Shown in pieces: positions 37,804 through 49,315 of a stretch of 64,000 bases of DNA. Below the pieces are notes generated by a model. It was not told where the DNA came from. It worked only from the letters and a program-made list of their open reading frames with translations, and did no database searches. Numbering within the stretch: position 1 is the stretch's first letter; each line of letters opens with the position of its first letter. The translations under genes were made by a program, and so were the position numbers. Source of the DNA: Trichoplax adhaerens (lineage: Eukaryota > Placozoa > Uniplacotomia > Trichoplacea > Trichoplacidae). The stretch covers positions 1,819,732-1,883,731 of the forward strand of contig NW_002060943.1 of NCBI RefSeq assembly GCF_000150275.1, written 5' to 3'.

Positions 37804-40800
37804 ATGATCGATTAATTAATACTAAAAGAATAGATTTATTATGTGAAAGGCTTAACTCGTAAAGGATAGATATAAACAGTACAGTTAACTCCAATATTTG
37901 ATACTGTACCTAAAGATGTGTAAGACAGTGTAATATTATATTCTAAGTTGATGATATATTTAGTAATGTCTACCGTAGATATTGTGTTCAACACGTGATA
38001 GATACTCTCTCCGGTTATTTTTGATTGCTATATATCATATTACAAAAAGTATTTCTAAGAGGATAATGTTCGTTAGTCAGCGATCTGATAGTTACTGAAC
38101 CTCTGTTAAATGAGCACATTATCGTAAACCGTCAGTAAAGCGACGGGAGTTTGCACTAGTCCTTTTGAAGAGGAGCCCTACAGTGCTCAAACTAGAGCTT
38201 CACATGAAAGGTGTAAACTATCCTGCATTAAGATACCAACACTGAAGTGTGTAATAAGTAAGGTGCTAAGACTGTAAACGCGAAAAAGTATATAAGCGGG
38301 TAGTTTGGTATAGTAAGATAGTTCTTTCTCGTTAGAGATCCTCAGCTAATCGATTACGTTGTACCTTCGTAAACGAGGTTTTGTTCAATAAATCTTAATT
38401 TTCTAAAGTTATGAAGATTCTTGATCTATTAACCTCACAAGATGATTCGGTTCGGTTTTGTCATTGCTAGTAAATGTCTATCTTATATCTATCTGCTAAT
38501 GCAAATACGACTTTTTCGGTCGCGTTATATGAAAGTTCTCTAAAAAATTCAATCAAATTGCAGAAGCGTATCTGTTCCTTTTTTTGAATTTATATGAAAT
38601 GACTTGTTCATTAACCATGATATATTTATTATCAAACATTTTTGATTTTGGTCTATAATCGCCCAGTAACTTAATGTTAATTTCTGTCATATATTGAAAA
38701 TCAGTAATTATAGTATCAGCAATACGGATATTATTTAAAGATCAATACATATTAAATACTACGTCCTTCTCTCTACTTTATATCTTTTTTGTCTAAACAT
38801 TATGATGTAAAGATTGTTTTTATGCCAACTTCTCCAGTATGGAGACAATCTTGTGGCTAAAACTTGCCGTATGAATTTACTTTTCAAATTTTTAATTTTA
38901 TAGTAAAGCGAGAGAATTTTGGTCATTAAAATTTTGTTTGTATCGATTAATGATCTTCAATATAAAAATACTTTAAAAATTTTATATTCCTTATTGGAAC
39001 ATTAGTGCACAGTCATGAACTTGAATAACTTGACGTGCGTGGTTTAACTTTGTAATAAAATTAAAATTGTATATCAAATCTCTATGATATTGTCAAATTT
39101 CGTATGGATACTACGCAAATGATAGTGGAGGAAAGCGCGAGATTGGTATGAACATGTATTGATGAATAGATTTTAATATAAGTATCAATGAAATTGCAAC
39201 TTTACTATGTGCCTCTTACTAGCATCCCTTTACTAGCAACCTCTGAGATATATGTTAGCATGCAAATTTTTTAAATAGTGGCAATTAATCTGCGCAATAT
39301 CTTGAGATAGAGCTGTATCAATATATTTGGAATAGTGCGTCGTATGTCAGTCGTCACTTTTACCTTATTCTTGTTAGAATAGACATCTCGGATTAAGTGA
39401 GTTAACCAAATTTTACATCTTGTAATCTATTGCATATTATTGCATATACGCGTAGACTGGGATACATTTTGATTTAACTAACAAGACTGATTACAAGGCA
39501 AAACAGATATACCGAATTCGAAACTGTTTTATTCATATCTAAATCCGTAATACTTGTTATCTAAGCTCTCTATCTATTTCCACATTATATATAATACTCT
39601 TCTAAGTTTATGCATCGAGATATTATGGTACTGTATTAGCAGAAGAGTTACCAAACTATCGCTTGTAATAAAATCTTAAGGTTGCGTGCTTATAGGATGC
39701 AGCAAATAGTTAGCCTTTGGCAATGAAATTTAATCATAACACAACTAAGTATATCTACGTGTATTACCATAGTATGAATATTCTATAAATTTTTCTACTT
39801 TATGAAAGAAAATTTATGTATAAAAGCCGATTTAGCCTTAAAATATTCCCACATCTCACTATACTAGCCGTTCTTGCGTACTTAATCATTAATTACAATT
39901 ACATAATTAATATATTGCGCTGTGTGTTTCCGTTGCAGATCTAAGTAATTTAGACTCAGTTCTCACTATACTTCGTTGAAGCCTGGCCAAAAAATATTTT
40001 GACTATTCTAAACTGCAGTTAATGCACAAAACACCCTCAGAAAATGGAACCAAGTGGCAAGAAAAGTTAATTATATGATTATGAATGAAAAAGAAAAGCT
40101 ATAGAAAATAATAGCGATAGTACCACTACTTATAGTGTTCAGATTAGATTAAAATAGCAGTAATTAACATTTAATTTTAAGCAATTCAGAATAATGACTG
40201 GCTAATTATTATCACGCACAGATAGCAATCCAACCCTTTTGTAACAGCATATTAGAGCTTTTTGTGGGTCTTGGAGTGTAGAATAGTGTTCGATATAATT
40301 TTAAATTCGATCCTAGATAATTAATAATCCCAATTTAGTCATCAAAAAGATTTGTATGTGTTTTAGGCTAGATATTTTTGGTATGATACTATCGTCATAG
40401 ATAGAATCTGTTTTTATTTGAAATTTTATTGCATAATCGGCATCCAGATCGAATTAAATATAGAATTAAATTAGTTATATACTACGAGTTGACTACCATG
40501 GTCGAGCTGTTATATATGATGTGTTAGAATGCTAATTATAAAATGCTGACTAAGCTACTAAACTAGCTTCTCAAGTGAGAATAGGATTTCTATATTTGTT
40601 GGCTATAACAGCTAAAGTAATGTTATCGTTGCTAAAGTAACAAGCAGAAACATACGTTTAGTCATGGCTATCTTAATCTAATTATTTTCAATATCTTTCG
40701 TTGTCACCATATGTCTATCATTAAAAGTCAATGCTTCCGTGATTGAAGCATATTTCAAAGATGTCGATTTACTACAATCTGTAAAAAACTACCTATTTGG

Positions 40801-41059
40801 ATAATAATTTATAACCATTACTGGACCTTGAAATTATTAATCATTGATTTAAAATTAAATCGATTAACCTTATGCCCCAAAGGGTAAAAGGACAAATTAG
40901 TAAGTAATAATAATAATTTGATATTGTACGAAATTGAAGAAAACTTTTATCAAGTAAAGTTAACATTATATTGCCCTAGCTATTTTATCTTGTTAAATCT
41001 TTAAGTACAAAATAACGAGTTGATTAGCTATTATTTTCATGTTGCTTTAATGAGCTAAT
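37804..41059. other. Intergenic region between Bcl-2 family gene and C2-like membrane protein
   Basis: About 3.2 kb. Apart from a possible solo LTR at 38.1-38.4 kb I find no exon or RNA gene. The sequence is AT-rich and unstructured. Confidence 0.5.
38104..38430 (+). mobile_element. Possible solo LTR-like element
   Basis: A 327-base block of higher complexity than its flanks. It is bounded on both sides by AACCTC (38098-38103 and 38431-38436), like a target-site duplication. It begins TGTTAAAT, holds a TATA-like TATATAAG (38289-38296) and ends 38 bases after an AATAAA signal (38387-38392), the order expected of an LTR. It does not end in CA, no partner LTR or coding region is visible, and no primer-binding site can be judged. 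Tentative. Confidence 0.3.
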
Positions 41060-41968
41060 ATGTCTGCTTTCATTTCTATAACAGTTCCTAATAACGCACT
41101 ACTATGCCTGGTGATAGTGGTATCATTGATAATAGCTACACTATTCTTAAATTGCATACTACATAAAAGATGGAAATTAATCGTCAAGTTATTTTCCAAA
41201 TTTTGCCCTCGTGTAAAAGTTCGTAAGAAACGTTCTAGCAAGCTAGATGCTACTAAGGATAAGTCACCAAATAGTGATGATTATGATACTAGTGATCATC
41301 CGTCCGATAATGAAGATGATAAGGCTAATGAAAATAGCAAGTTAATCACTGGACCTGGCGATAATCGATCAATCGATCAAAGTAATCTTAGTTCTTCTCA
41401 CACACCACCACCTAGTAGGGTAGAAACTGCAAGTTTAAGCACATATATTCCAGGTGCTTCTCGTACCGGATCTTATGCCTTAAATAGTTATACACATAAA
41501 TTATCCAGTGAAGAAAATTTAGTTCATGTTGAGTTTAAAATTTCATATGAGGAAACCCTTACTCAACTTGTAGTGAAGATAGAAGATGCTGTAATTGACG
41601 ATGAGAAGCTTTTAAAAGGCTATGTTAGTGTTCATGGTGCACTGGTTGGAACTAAAACGAGGCGCTTTCAAACTAGAGCTAAACGTTCAAGTTCTAGTAT
41701 TATCTTCGATCAAATATTTGTTTTAACTAATGTTGAAATTTCAGACATTGAAACGTCTAAATTGCGCCTTCGTTTATATCATCTAGCTAGTAAGGCAGCA
41801 TTAATGCAAGCCAAAAAAATAGTTGCTGAAAATATTGTTGGCTTGCATCAATTAAAAGCTACAAATAATAATAACAATAATAACAACACTGATAATGAAG
41901 CTGATGAAACTCAGATTGAAGATCAGCCAAAGCCATTGGAAAAAGATGAAGCTGAAGTTGCAGAGTAA
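41060..41968 (+). CDS. Single-pass membrane protein with a C2-like domain (intronless)
   Basis: A 302-residue open frame without introns. A very short N-terminus is followed by a transmembrane helix (LLCLVIVVSLIIATLFLNCI, about residues 14-33), a basic stop-transfer stretch (RVKVRKKRSS), a long acidic/Ser-rich disordered linker, and a C2-like beta-sandwich at about residues 160-262. In it HVEFKISYEETLTQLVVKIED resembles the first strands of a synaptotagmin C2 domain, and LRLRLYHLA the later strands. The Asp pairs that bind calcium in classical C2 domains are not in place, so calcium-independent binding is more likely. The tail has a poly-Asn run and an acidic end. The layout recalls synaptotagmin-like proteins with one C2 domain, but I cannot name an ortholog. 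It is convergent with the MutS gene, 549 bases apart. Confidence 0.6.
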   Translation: MSAFISITVPNNALLCLVIVVSLIIATLFLNCILHKRWKLIVKLFSKFCPRVKVRKKRSSKLDATKDKSPNSDDYDTSDHPSDNEDDKANENSKLITGPGDNRSIDQSNLSSSHTPPPSRVETASLSTYIPGASRTGSYALNSYTHKLSSEENLVHVEFKISYEETLTQLVVKIEDAVIDDEKLLKGYVSVHGALVGTKTRRFQTRAKRSSSSIIFDQIFVLTNVEISDIETSKLRLRLYHLASKAALMQAKKIVAENIVGLHQLKATNNNNNNNNTDNEADETQIEDQPKPLEKDEAEVAE

Positions 41969-42517
41969 TAGTTTCAGTAATGTTATTGTTTTGTTTTTAT
42001 TCTAATATGCAATTTTGAGTATACAATTTAGGAATCAGTGCACAATTTCTTTTCAATATTTACATTAAAACATCATCGATATACGTATAATACGTGTGCG
42101 GCAATTAGGTCTTTATGTAGATAGTTATAATGGATCAAAATAGGGCGCTACATAAACATAGACTAGAGGAAATCTAAATTGATACTGTCAACATTGTCAA
42201 AACATATCGAGGATGACCAGTAGATTACCATAATAATTGTCTCTATTATAGTAAAATGATGTGTACGTTATATAGAAATTTTCTATCTAGTATATATACA
42301 TAATTTAGGGTATATTTTAATATAGTCTTCATTTTTAAATTCGTCTTTTAACGATGTCCATTACATATCGAGGTAGTGTATAACTGAATACAGCAAAATT
42401 TTGCTTTTATATCTGTTAGAGTAATAAGTTTAATATTTAAGGTATTCTAAGTGTGGATAGTCAATGGTTAGTTTAAGGTGATTAGTTACATGCTGCAACG
42501 GAATATAAATGAAATAA

Positions 42518-45500
42518 TTATGCATTTGATAATAAATCCTTTAGGTCTTGTAAAAATATGCTTGCTTTTTCGGGTGTCATTGTATTAGCTAAGGATAGAA
42601 AATCGGCTTGATAGGCTTCTGAATTGGATAAATCATTACCAATACGGACTAATTCGCTTCCAATGGATCTTACGTCAATTTTTATCTCTTGATTTTGGTC
42701 CTTTCTTTCATTATTTATCATAGTTTTATCAACACTATCATATACTTCCGCTACGTCCAAACTTTTCGCTCTTGACTCTCTCAATTCCTTAGCTCGTAGT
42801 ATTATCGGTGATGGGATACCTGCCATATCCGCTATTTCAATCCCGAGCGAATTTTGACAGTGACCTGGTACTACTTTATGCAAAAGAGTTAACGAATTCT
42901 GATCAATGACACCCTTACTAGCTGTAAGCATTTGATATGACGATGAGCATGACAGGTTGTCATTGACCATTCGACTCAACTGATGATAATGAGTGGCTGT
43001 TAAACACCGACATTTAACAATGTCATGTAGATATTCGATAACAGCCCAGGCGATAGCCATACCATCATACATAGCAGTACCTCGACCTAGCCGAAGAATA
43101 TATTCAAATAAAATAGCAGATTAGATCATTTTCTTTTTTCCTCCTTGTATATTAACTCAAACATTTACTTAAAACAAATTCTTACCAATTTCGTCCAGAA
43201 TAACGAGAGACCTTTCGGTAGCATGAGAAGTAAAATAAGCAGTTTCAAGCATTTCTGTCATGAACGTTGATCTGCCTTCTATTATACTATCAGAGCTTCC
43301 TATGCGCGTAAATAGTCGATCTACAATACTGAGATGAGCTTTATCGGCCGGAACGTAAGATCCAATTTGAGCCAAAATTGATATAATAGCATTTTGACGT
43401 AAGTAAGTACTTTTACCAGCCATGTTAGGCCCAGTAAGTAACCAAATGCGATCAGAAGGGCGCAAATTGCAGTCATTTGGTATATAAGAACTCGAATCAT
43501 AGGTGGTCGATTCAATGACAGGGTGCCTTCCGGCTACAACTTGAAATAACTGATTTTCTTCATCGTCGAAAGTTGGTCTAATGAATTTACCATCTTTAGC
43601 AGCTATTGCTAAGCTGCAAGCTACATCTAATCTCGCTACAACCTGAGCAATTCTTTTCAACCAATCTATAGACAATGTTATTTTATTAAATAAATGGAGT
43701 AAAAATTCATTCTTACGTTGGTTAAGTTTAGCAGTGTTTCTTCGTAATTCAATGTTAATCAACTGCAATTTTTCATCAGTAAATAATATTCGAGAGGCTT
43801 TTGTCTTCACCATCATTACATTACTATCATTAAAAGTAGACTGCAGATTTTTACTCTCAGCTTTTGGTAAACTGTATGCATAACCAAGATCCTTGTATAT
43901 TTCTAATTTACCACTTGGCATCAAATTTATGAAATTATCTTTAAGTCTTACAACTTGTTGATGTAGTGCGTTAATTTCTGAACGAATTTGATCGCATTTA
44001 TCATCCACACCAATTGCAGGAAAATTGGTTTCATCATCGTCAGTAGTGACTATTCCTTGTAAATACTTTATTAAACTCTGGCGGTCGATACTTCTTGGTG
44101 GCAGTTGATTGATGAGTTCACGTAAACTGTGATCATTCGTTAAATTTTCATCTAATACCTGATGTAACATTTGGGTATTAGGTAGGACTTGACTCAATTT
44201 AATAACATGCCCTACATTTGCCATATTAGTAGAAAATGCTTGCACCAGTCGCTCCATATCTCCACACGTTTTTAAAATATCGCAAATAGATTTTGTAATT
44301 GTTAGATGATGGTAAAAGTAAGTCACTTCATCAAGCCTTTTATTAATTTTTGTAATATCTGTTAAAGGTGAGGACAAGTCTGCTTTGAGATATCTTCTAC
44401 CAGCAGAAGTAACGGTATTGTCAATGATATGAAGTAATGTACGCGCTCTACCGCTTGAAGCATCGTTATGGAGTGGCTGTAACAGTTCAAGTGATTTTCG
44501 ACTAGCCGGATCGATAGACATGTGATCATCGATTGAGTAGTGCTTAGGGGTAAGGGTTTTAATGATGTGTCTGCCTCTCGTATCAGTTAAATATTTCAGT
44601 AGCATCTTGATTGTGCTCTCTTCTATGCTAGAAATTTGTGTATTCTTCAATCCATTGTCACGCATCGTTGCCCATATATCGTCTTCTAAGGCATTATCTT
44701 TCAATGGTGTTAGCCTAAATCCAGGGAGCAACGACAACTGATCATATTTACCGGCAAAGGAGGGGATAGCTTGCATTGAATCGTTTTGGTTGAAATACTT
44801 GTTTAAAAGATTTTGCATGTCTTGATAACAAATTATCTAATGGAATCAATTAAGCACTGTTAAAACCTACTTTATGTATTTACTACTTGCATCCTCATTA
44901 CCAATATGCTATCGATTGCTCTACCAATATGATTTCTATGTATCAAACTTGCAAAATGCAGAAGTGTCATTGTGATGTTACAGACAGCGTAATCCACCTA
45001 GCACAAGTGATGACCAGGGTCTATTCCAGTATTACGCACTTAATTAATTTTTATTTTTTAAACCTCTTACCTCAACTGGATTAATTCTGGCCAATTCCTC
45101 TCCAAGATTTCCTACATTGACGGTTGTCAGTTGAAAATCACCTGTTGATATATCCACCCAGCTGATACCTAATTGATGACCCGGTCCTTGACAAACTGCC
45201 ATCAAGTAGGATGCATTTTCCTGCATAGGATTTATGAAGGTGCCAGGTGTGACCACTTGTGTTACCTGTCGATGAACTAATTTAGAGTTGCGGCCAGTGT
45301 CAATTTTAGAATCAGTTTGATTGCATACAGCAACACGGAAGCCATGACCAGTCAACTTCGCTAACCATGCATCAAGTGCGTAGATAGGAAATCCAGCTAG
45401 ATCAACATAAGTATTGTTACCCATTTTTTTATGGTGGCTTAAGAATAATTCAGTCTTTCCAGCTGCAGCATGTGCATCTTGATTATATAACTCGTAAAAT

Positions 45501-45715
45501 CCACCAACTTGAAATAGTAGCAAGCAATCGCTATACTGTGCTTTAATATGCAAATACTGTTGAAACATATACTCAGCAGTAAGCGCTAATGGCGAAGTTA
45601 TAAGGCATCGTTTGAGCGGATTTTCATGCCATTTCAGCTTGCTATGCCGCCGCGTATTGAATGGAATGATTCGCTTGATTCCTTGGAAATAGTTCAATGA
45701 TGTCCTCATCCACAT
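42518..45715 (-). CDS. MutS family mismatch-repair ATPase, bacterial MutS1 / mitochondrial MSH1 type
   Basis: Recognises DNA mismatches and couples this to ATP hydrolysis; probably acts on mitochondrial DNA. Three exons: 45715-45071, 44836-43186 and 43086-42518; they sum to 954 residues with phases agreeing, near the size of yeast Msh1. The N-terminus (MWMRTSLNYFQGIKRIIPFN) is basic and free of acidic residues, like a mitochondrial targeting peptide. Domain I follows (YMFQQYLHIKAQYSDCLLLF), with the mismatch-contacting Phe-x-Glu of GGFYELY at about 73-75. Then come connector and lever domains, and the ATPase with Walker A GPNMAGKSTYLRQ at about 680, the STFMTEM loop, Walker B LVILDEIG and GRGTAMYDGMAIAWAV. 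FYE and domain I mark the MutS1/MSH1/MSH6 side, and overall likeness is to bacterial MutS rather than MSH2-6. No GIY-YIG or HNH nuclease is fused at the C-terminus, unlike plant MSH1 and octocoral mtMutS. The first reading starts GTG at 45730; the ATG at 45715 is preferred. Confidence 0.9.
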
Positions 45716-46239
45716 CCTTGTCAAAGTCACGCGGTTTTAATGATTGGAGTTGGATGTTGCATGCAGGTTACATTAAGGCTTTTGCAGAGCTAGTTCAATC
45801 AATACATTGAATTTTAGTGTTGATTATTGCATGAATTCCAGGACAACACTACGGATTTGGAACTGCAGGGAGCAGCTGCTGGATGATTGTGCAGCATTTG
45901 AGCTTTTCGATATACAGTACTCTGCATAATGTCCATGGGAGAGATTACGTGCAGAATAATTGTCACCCTTTTCTTTCCATATCTCTCCTTGGTATTGGGT
46001 ACTATGACAGTCAGTTTCATTCTAACGTCGCTACTGTCGTGTATAGTACTGTACTTCAAAGAACCCTATTTAAGCGACATGATTCTGGTAAGTTGCAAAG
46101 GATCTCCTATCCTGGTTGTGAGAATATCGACTCAGTATCATTGAAATCATTTTTAAACAAGAAAACAAGGACATAGCAGCTGAAGCTTAGCTGAAATCAT
46201 GTTTTCATCGATCACTGTCGATATTTTAGCACAAAATTA

Positions 46240-46405
46240 GCGCTAATATTAATATAAATTAATCCTATTAAATATATTTATTTATTATTTAGTATAGATT
46301 ACTCCTATTGAATATATTTATTATTTAAAATAAATTAATCCTATTGAATATATATTTAATATGTATTTAACATATAAATTAATCCTATTTTATACATATT
46401 TATTA
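46240..46405. repeat. AT-rich tandem repeat, four or five degenerate copies
   Basis: The core ATAAATTAATCCTATTGAAT followed by ATATTTATTATT recurs at about 46253, 46297, 46330 and 46371 with small changes. Confidence 0.65.
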
Positions 46406-46779
46406 TTCTACACTATAAAACAGTATCGGAAGGAAGGAGGTCATGGACAAACATCGACGTTAGATAATTGATGACCCAAATAATGTTTCCATCTTAGGAA
46501 AGGATAACTGCCCTTTATACCATCGTATACAGTGGAAATTGCTGCCTCCAATGATCTATTCAACTTGAAACCTGCATGACAATAATTAAAATGGCGATTT
46601 ATAATCATAACAAAATGAATAAAATGGAAGAATTGTTTGCATACTGAAGCACTGTTGTATCTCGAACATCGTTTTTTGTCAGTCCAATTATACTGCATTC
46701 TATATTACAATGTCGAATGTTCCAAACACTTGTTCTGGACATGGTTTTTTATTAACTGGTATTATATCTATATCTGGTA

Positions 46780-47120
46780 CAGAATGTCTGGACATATTTT
46801 ATTTGGCTTTGTATGATAAATGTATCCTGATTCTTGGACGCCCGGAAAGTCTGAACACATTTTATGCGGCTATGTATGAAAAATGTGTCCAGATTTTTGG
46901 ACACTCTTACGCCCGGAAAGTCAGGACACATTTTATTCGGCTATACAGTATATGAAAAATGTGTCCAGATTTTTGGACACTCTTACGCCCGGAAAGTCGG
47001 GACACATTTTATTTGGCTTTGTATGAAAAGTGTGTCTAGATTTTTGGACGCCCGGAAAGTCTGGACACATTTTATGCGGCTATGTATGAAAAATGTGTCC
47101 AGATTTTTGGACATTCTTTT
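46780..47120. repeat. Tandem array of inverted-repeat (hairpin) units, about 65-85 bp each
   Basis: About five units of GGACGCCCGGAAAGTCTGGA, CACATTTTAT(T/G)(C/T)GGCTATGTATG and AAAAATGTGTCCAGATTTTT. TCTGGACACATTTT and AAAATGTGTCCAGA are exact reverse complements, so each unit can fold into a stem of about 14 bp with a loop of some 16-20 bases. The unit TTTTGGACACTCTTACGCCCGG occurs in the longer variants. It is open over 184 codons on the plus strand, but the protein would be nothing more than a repeat. Confidence 0.75.
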
Positions 47121-47174
47121 TCCTCATACTAAAGCTGTTAATCTAGTTTTTGCTGATATCATTCTGTCAATTCT

Positions 47175-47400
47175 AGAGCGTACTGTACAGTACAGTACTG
47201 TACGCAAGATCAAATACCGTACAGTATCTAGACTCTGTTTGCTGGCTGGTACTGTACTGTACACTGTGTGCAGTACTGCACAGTCATTGGACAATGGCAG
47301 CGTGAACTTCTTTCGCAAGTACAGTACTGTACCGTACCGTACTGTACCACACCGTACCGTACTGGACCGTATCGTACCGTACTGGACCGCACCGACAGGC
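47175..47400. repeat. GTACTG/CAGTAC and ACCGT simple-repeat block
   Basis: TACTGTACAGTACAGTACTG at about 47179 and a long CCGTACCGTACTG-type run at about 47325-47395, both self-complementary in part. Confidence 0.7.
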
Positions 47401-49284
47401 GACAGGTCTGAAAGTTGACTCACAACGCGTATCAGAGTAGTCTTGAAATAAAAATAGAACCCAACCCGCCAAACGCCTTTACGCTAGTCATCGTCGTCCA
47501 TCTTTTCTACATCAACTCCATTCTCCATCCATCTTGCTCAATTCTCCATCATTGTCAGGAAAATTATCCCTTGGAATACAAGCCATTCTACAGCAACATC
47601 CATCTATTCAACTTAGGATCATATTTGGGTGTCGGACTTTGAAGCTATTTTTCTCTTTGCTGTTGTAGCCAAGACTGCAACGTATTCAAAAAGTTGACAC
47701 AAGTTCAGACTTGTACTGCATTCGTAGAAGCAAAAAAAATACTTTTCATCAACCTCAACGGAAAGGTATGTACAGGAGATTGCTTGGATGGATGTAGGTC
47801 CGATTGAAATATCGGACAATCGATTTTAATTTTTCAACGGAAAAGTCAGAAATTCATTGTACTGTAGTAGCAGTTGCACCATAGCGTAGTAATCGATAGT
47901 GATCATGTTTATTTTGTTGCAGCCTAAAAATAGCGATCAGTTTATCTTGACAGAGAAAAAAGGTTTTGTTAGCTGATTCAAAGTGAGAAAATACTTTATT
48001 TTTAGTGATATGAAAGGGTCCAATTCAAACCGTTACCTCTATTCTTTTTAGCAAGCAAGGATTTACCAATACTGCAGCTAGCGTTAGCATCAGTATTTCC
48101 TTCAAAATTTGCATCATAATTGATGTCTAGTACTGTACAGCGTGAGCCTTTCGGATCGACATGTTTTCACTCTTTCCTGTTACACATTTACACGTACATA
48201 GTAAATACGCGTATCGATCACTGTACACTAGAAACGCATGGAAATTTCAAAGTGTCGTCTTGTATCGTTCTGCTAACATAATTAACCTGATTGATGAAAA
48301 CACAGTCATGATACTGTAAGTAGCTAGATGAAACCCTTTCTAATAAGAGAGCACTATCATACGATACCGATCGATTTTCATCTTAGCTCATCAACACTGT
48401 ATCAAGCTGTAATGAGCTGCGCATCACCTTATTAGTGTTGGAATGCATTCTATCTTTGTAAATAGATATAGAAGTAGTTTGGTTAATATAGTACTCATGT
48501 TGTCATCAATTAATAAGCCTTTAACCATATTCAATTCAATCATGTTAAACCACAAATTGTGACTACGTAGCCACTGTTTGCCAGCCTATTTATAGTCTAT
48601 ATATTAAGTGGCATAAAGCGGCGATGATGTAGTGTCTTTCTTTAACACCATTACGTCATCCATACAAAAACTTTTCTCAGGAGGTAAGTAAACTTTGTAA
48701 CTTTATATAGCCATCTCCATCGATCCTATCGTTCTAAAATTCGACACTGCCAGTCAGAATACCTAAACCCAACACTTTAAGAAAGGACTAAGTGGGACGA
48801 AATTGATTCATTGATCAACACTAATGCCATATTAACTCTGCTCTAGTAAAATGGGTAATTTCTACTTCTGATCATTTTGCCGCATTATTTAAATCCCCTA
48901 TTTTGTTTCCTTAATTGTAAAAAAAATGAAGGCTACACCAGGTTATCAATGTTTAGTAATTGTTCATCAACAGTACTACAAGTTGCGCCATTACGTACAA
49001 AAATTGTACGCCCTAAGTAATTGAATGTCAGAAACTAGAAAAAAAATGTCACCAATACAACAATCGATCACTCGGTATGATTCATCGTAGGCTAAAAAAA
49101 AAAATAAATGACTGTAGATTTTGCTTGGCGCCGGCAATATACGCCGAATCACTAATGTACGCGTACATACAACCTTCAAGTACAGTACTCGACATTTTTT
49201 TTTCAAATAGTAAATTGATACGTTTTCAAATAAATTTAAATGTATGGCCGATTTCACGTATGTACTGATTACTCGTTCAATATC

Positions 49285-49315
49285 CACAATTTTTTCTTCT
49301 TCATGCTTAATAGCT
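49285..49315 (+). promoter_or_regulatory. Probable 5'-UTR splice acceptor before the BAX/BAK-type start codon
   Basis: A pyrimidine-rich CAATTTTTTCTTCTTCATGC is followed by TTAATAG, directly before CTATGGCT. This is a strong acceptor, so transcription probably begins in an upstream noncoding exon. It also argues against the earlier in-frame ATG at 49244. Confidence 0.4.

Larger units (their letters stand above)
45716..49315. other. Divergent intergenic region between MutS and BAX/BAK-type genes, repeat-rich
   Basis: No supported gene; overlapping open frames here arise from repeats. It contains an AT-rich tandem repeat (46.24-46.40 kb), a hairpin array (46.78-47.12 kb), dense GTACTG/CAGTAC and ACCGT runs (47.17-47.40 kb), and a pyrimidine-rich acceptor-like sequence just before the BAX/BAK-type start codon. 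Confidence 0.5.

Noticed and set aside
42518-45715. Assignment of the MutS gene to MSH2-MSH6
   Set aside because: Small size, bacterial-like domain I, basic presequence and closeness to MutS1/MSH1 argue against the eukaryotic nuclear MSH group.
46864-47423. 184- and 99-codon open frames on opposite strands
   Set aside because: Pure translations of the hairpin array and the ACCGT/GTACTG repeats.
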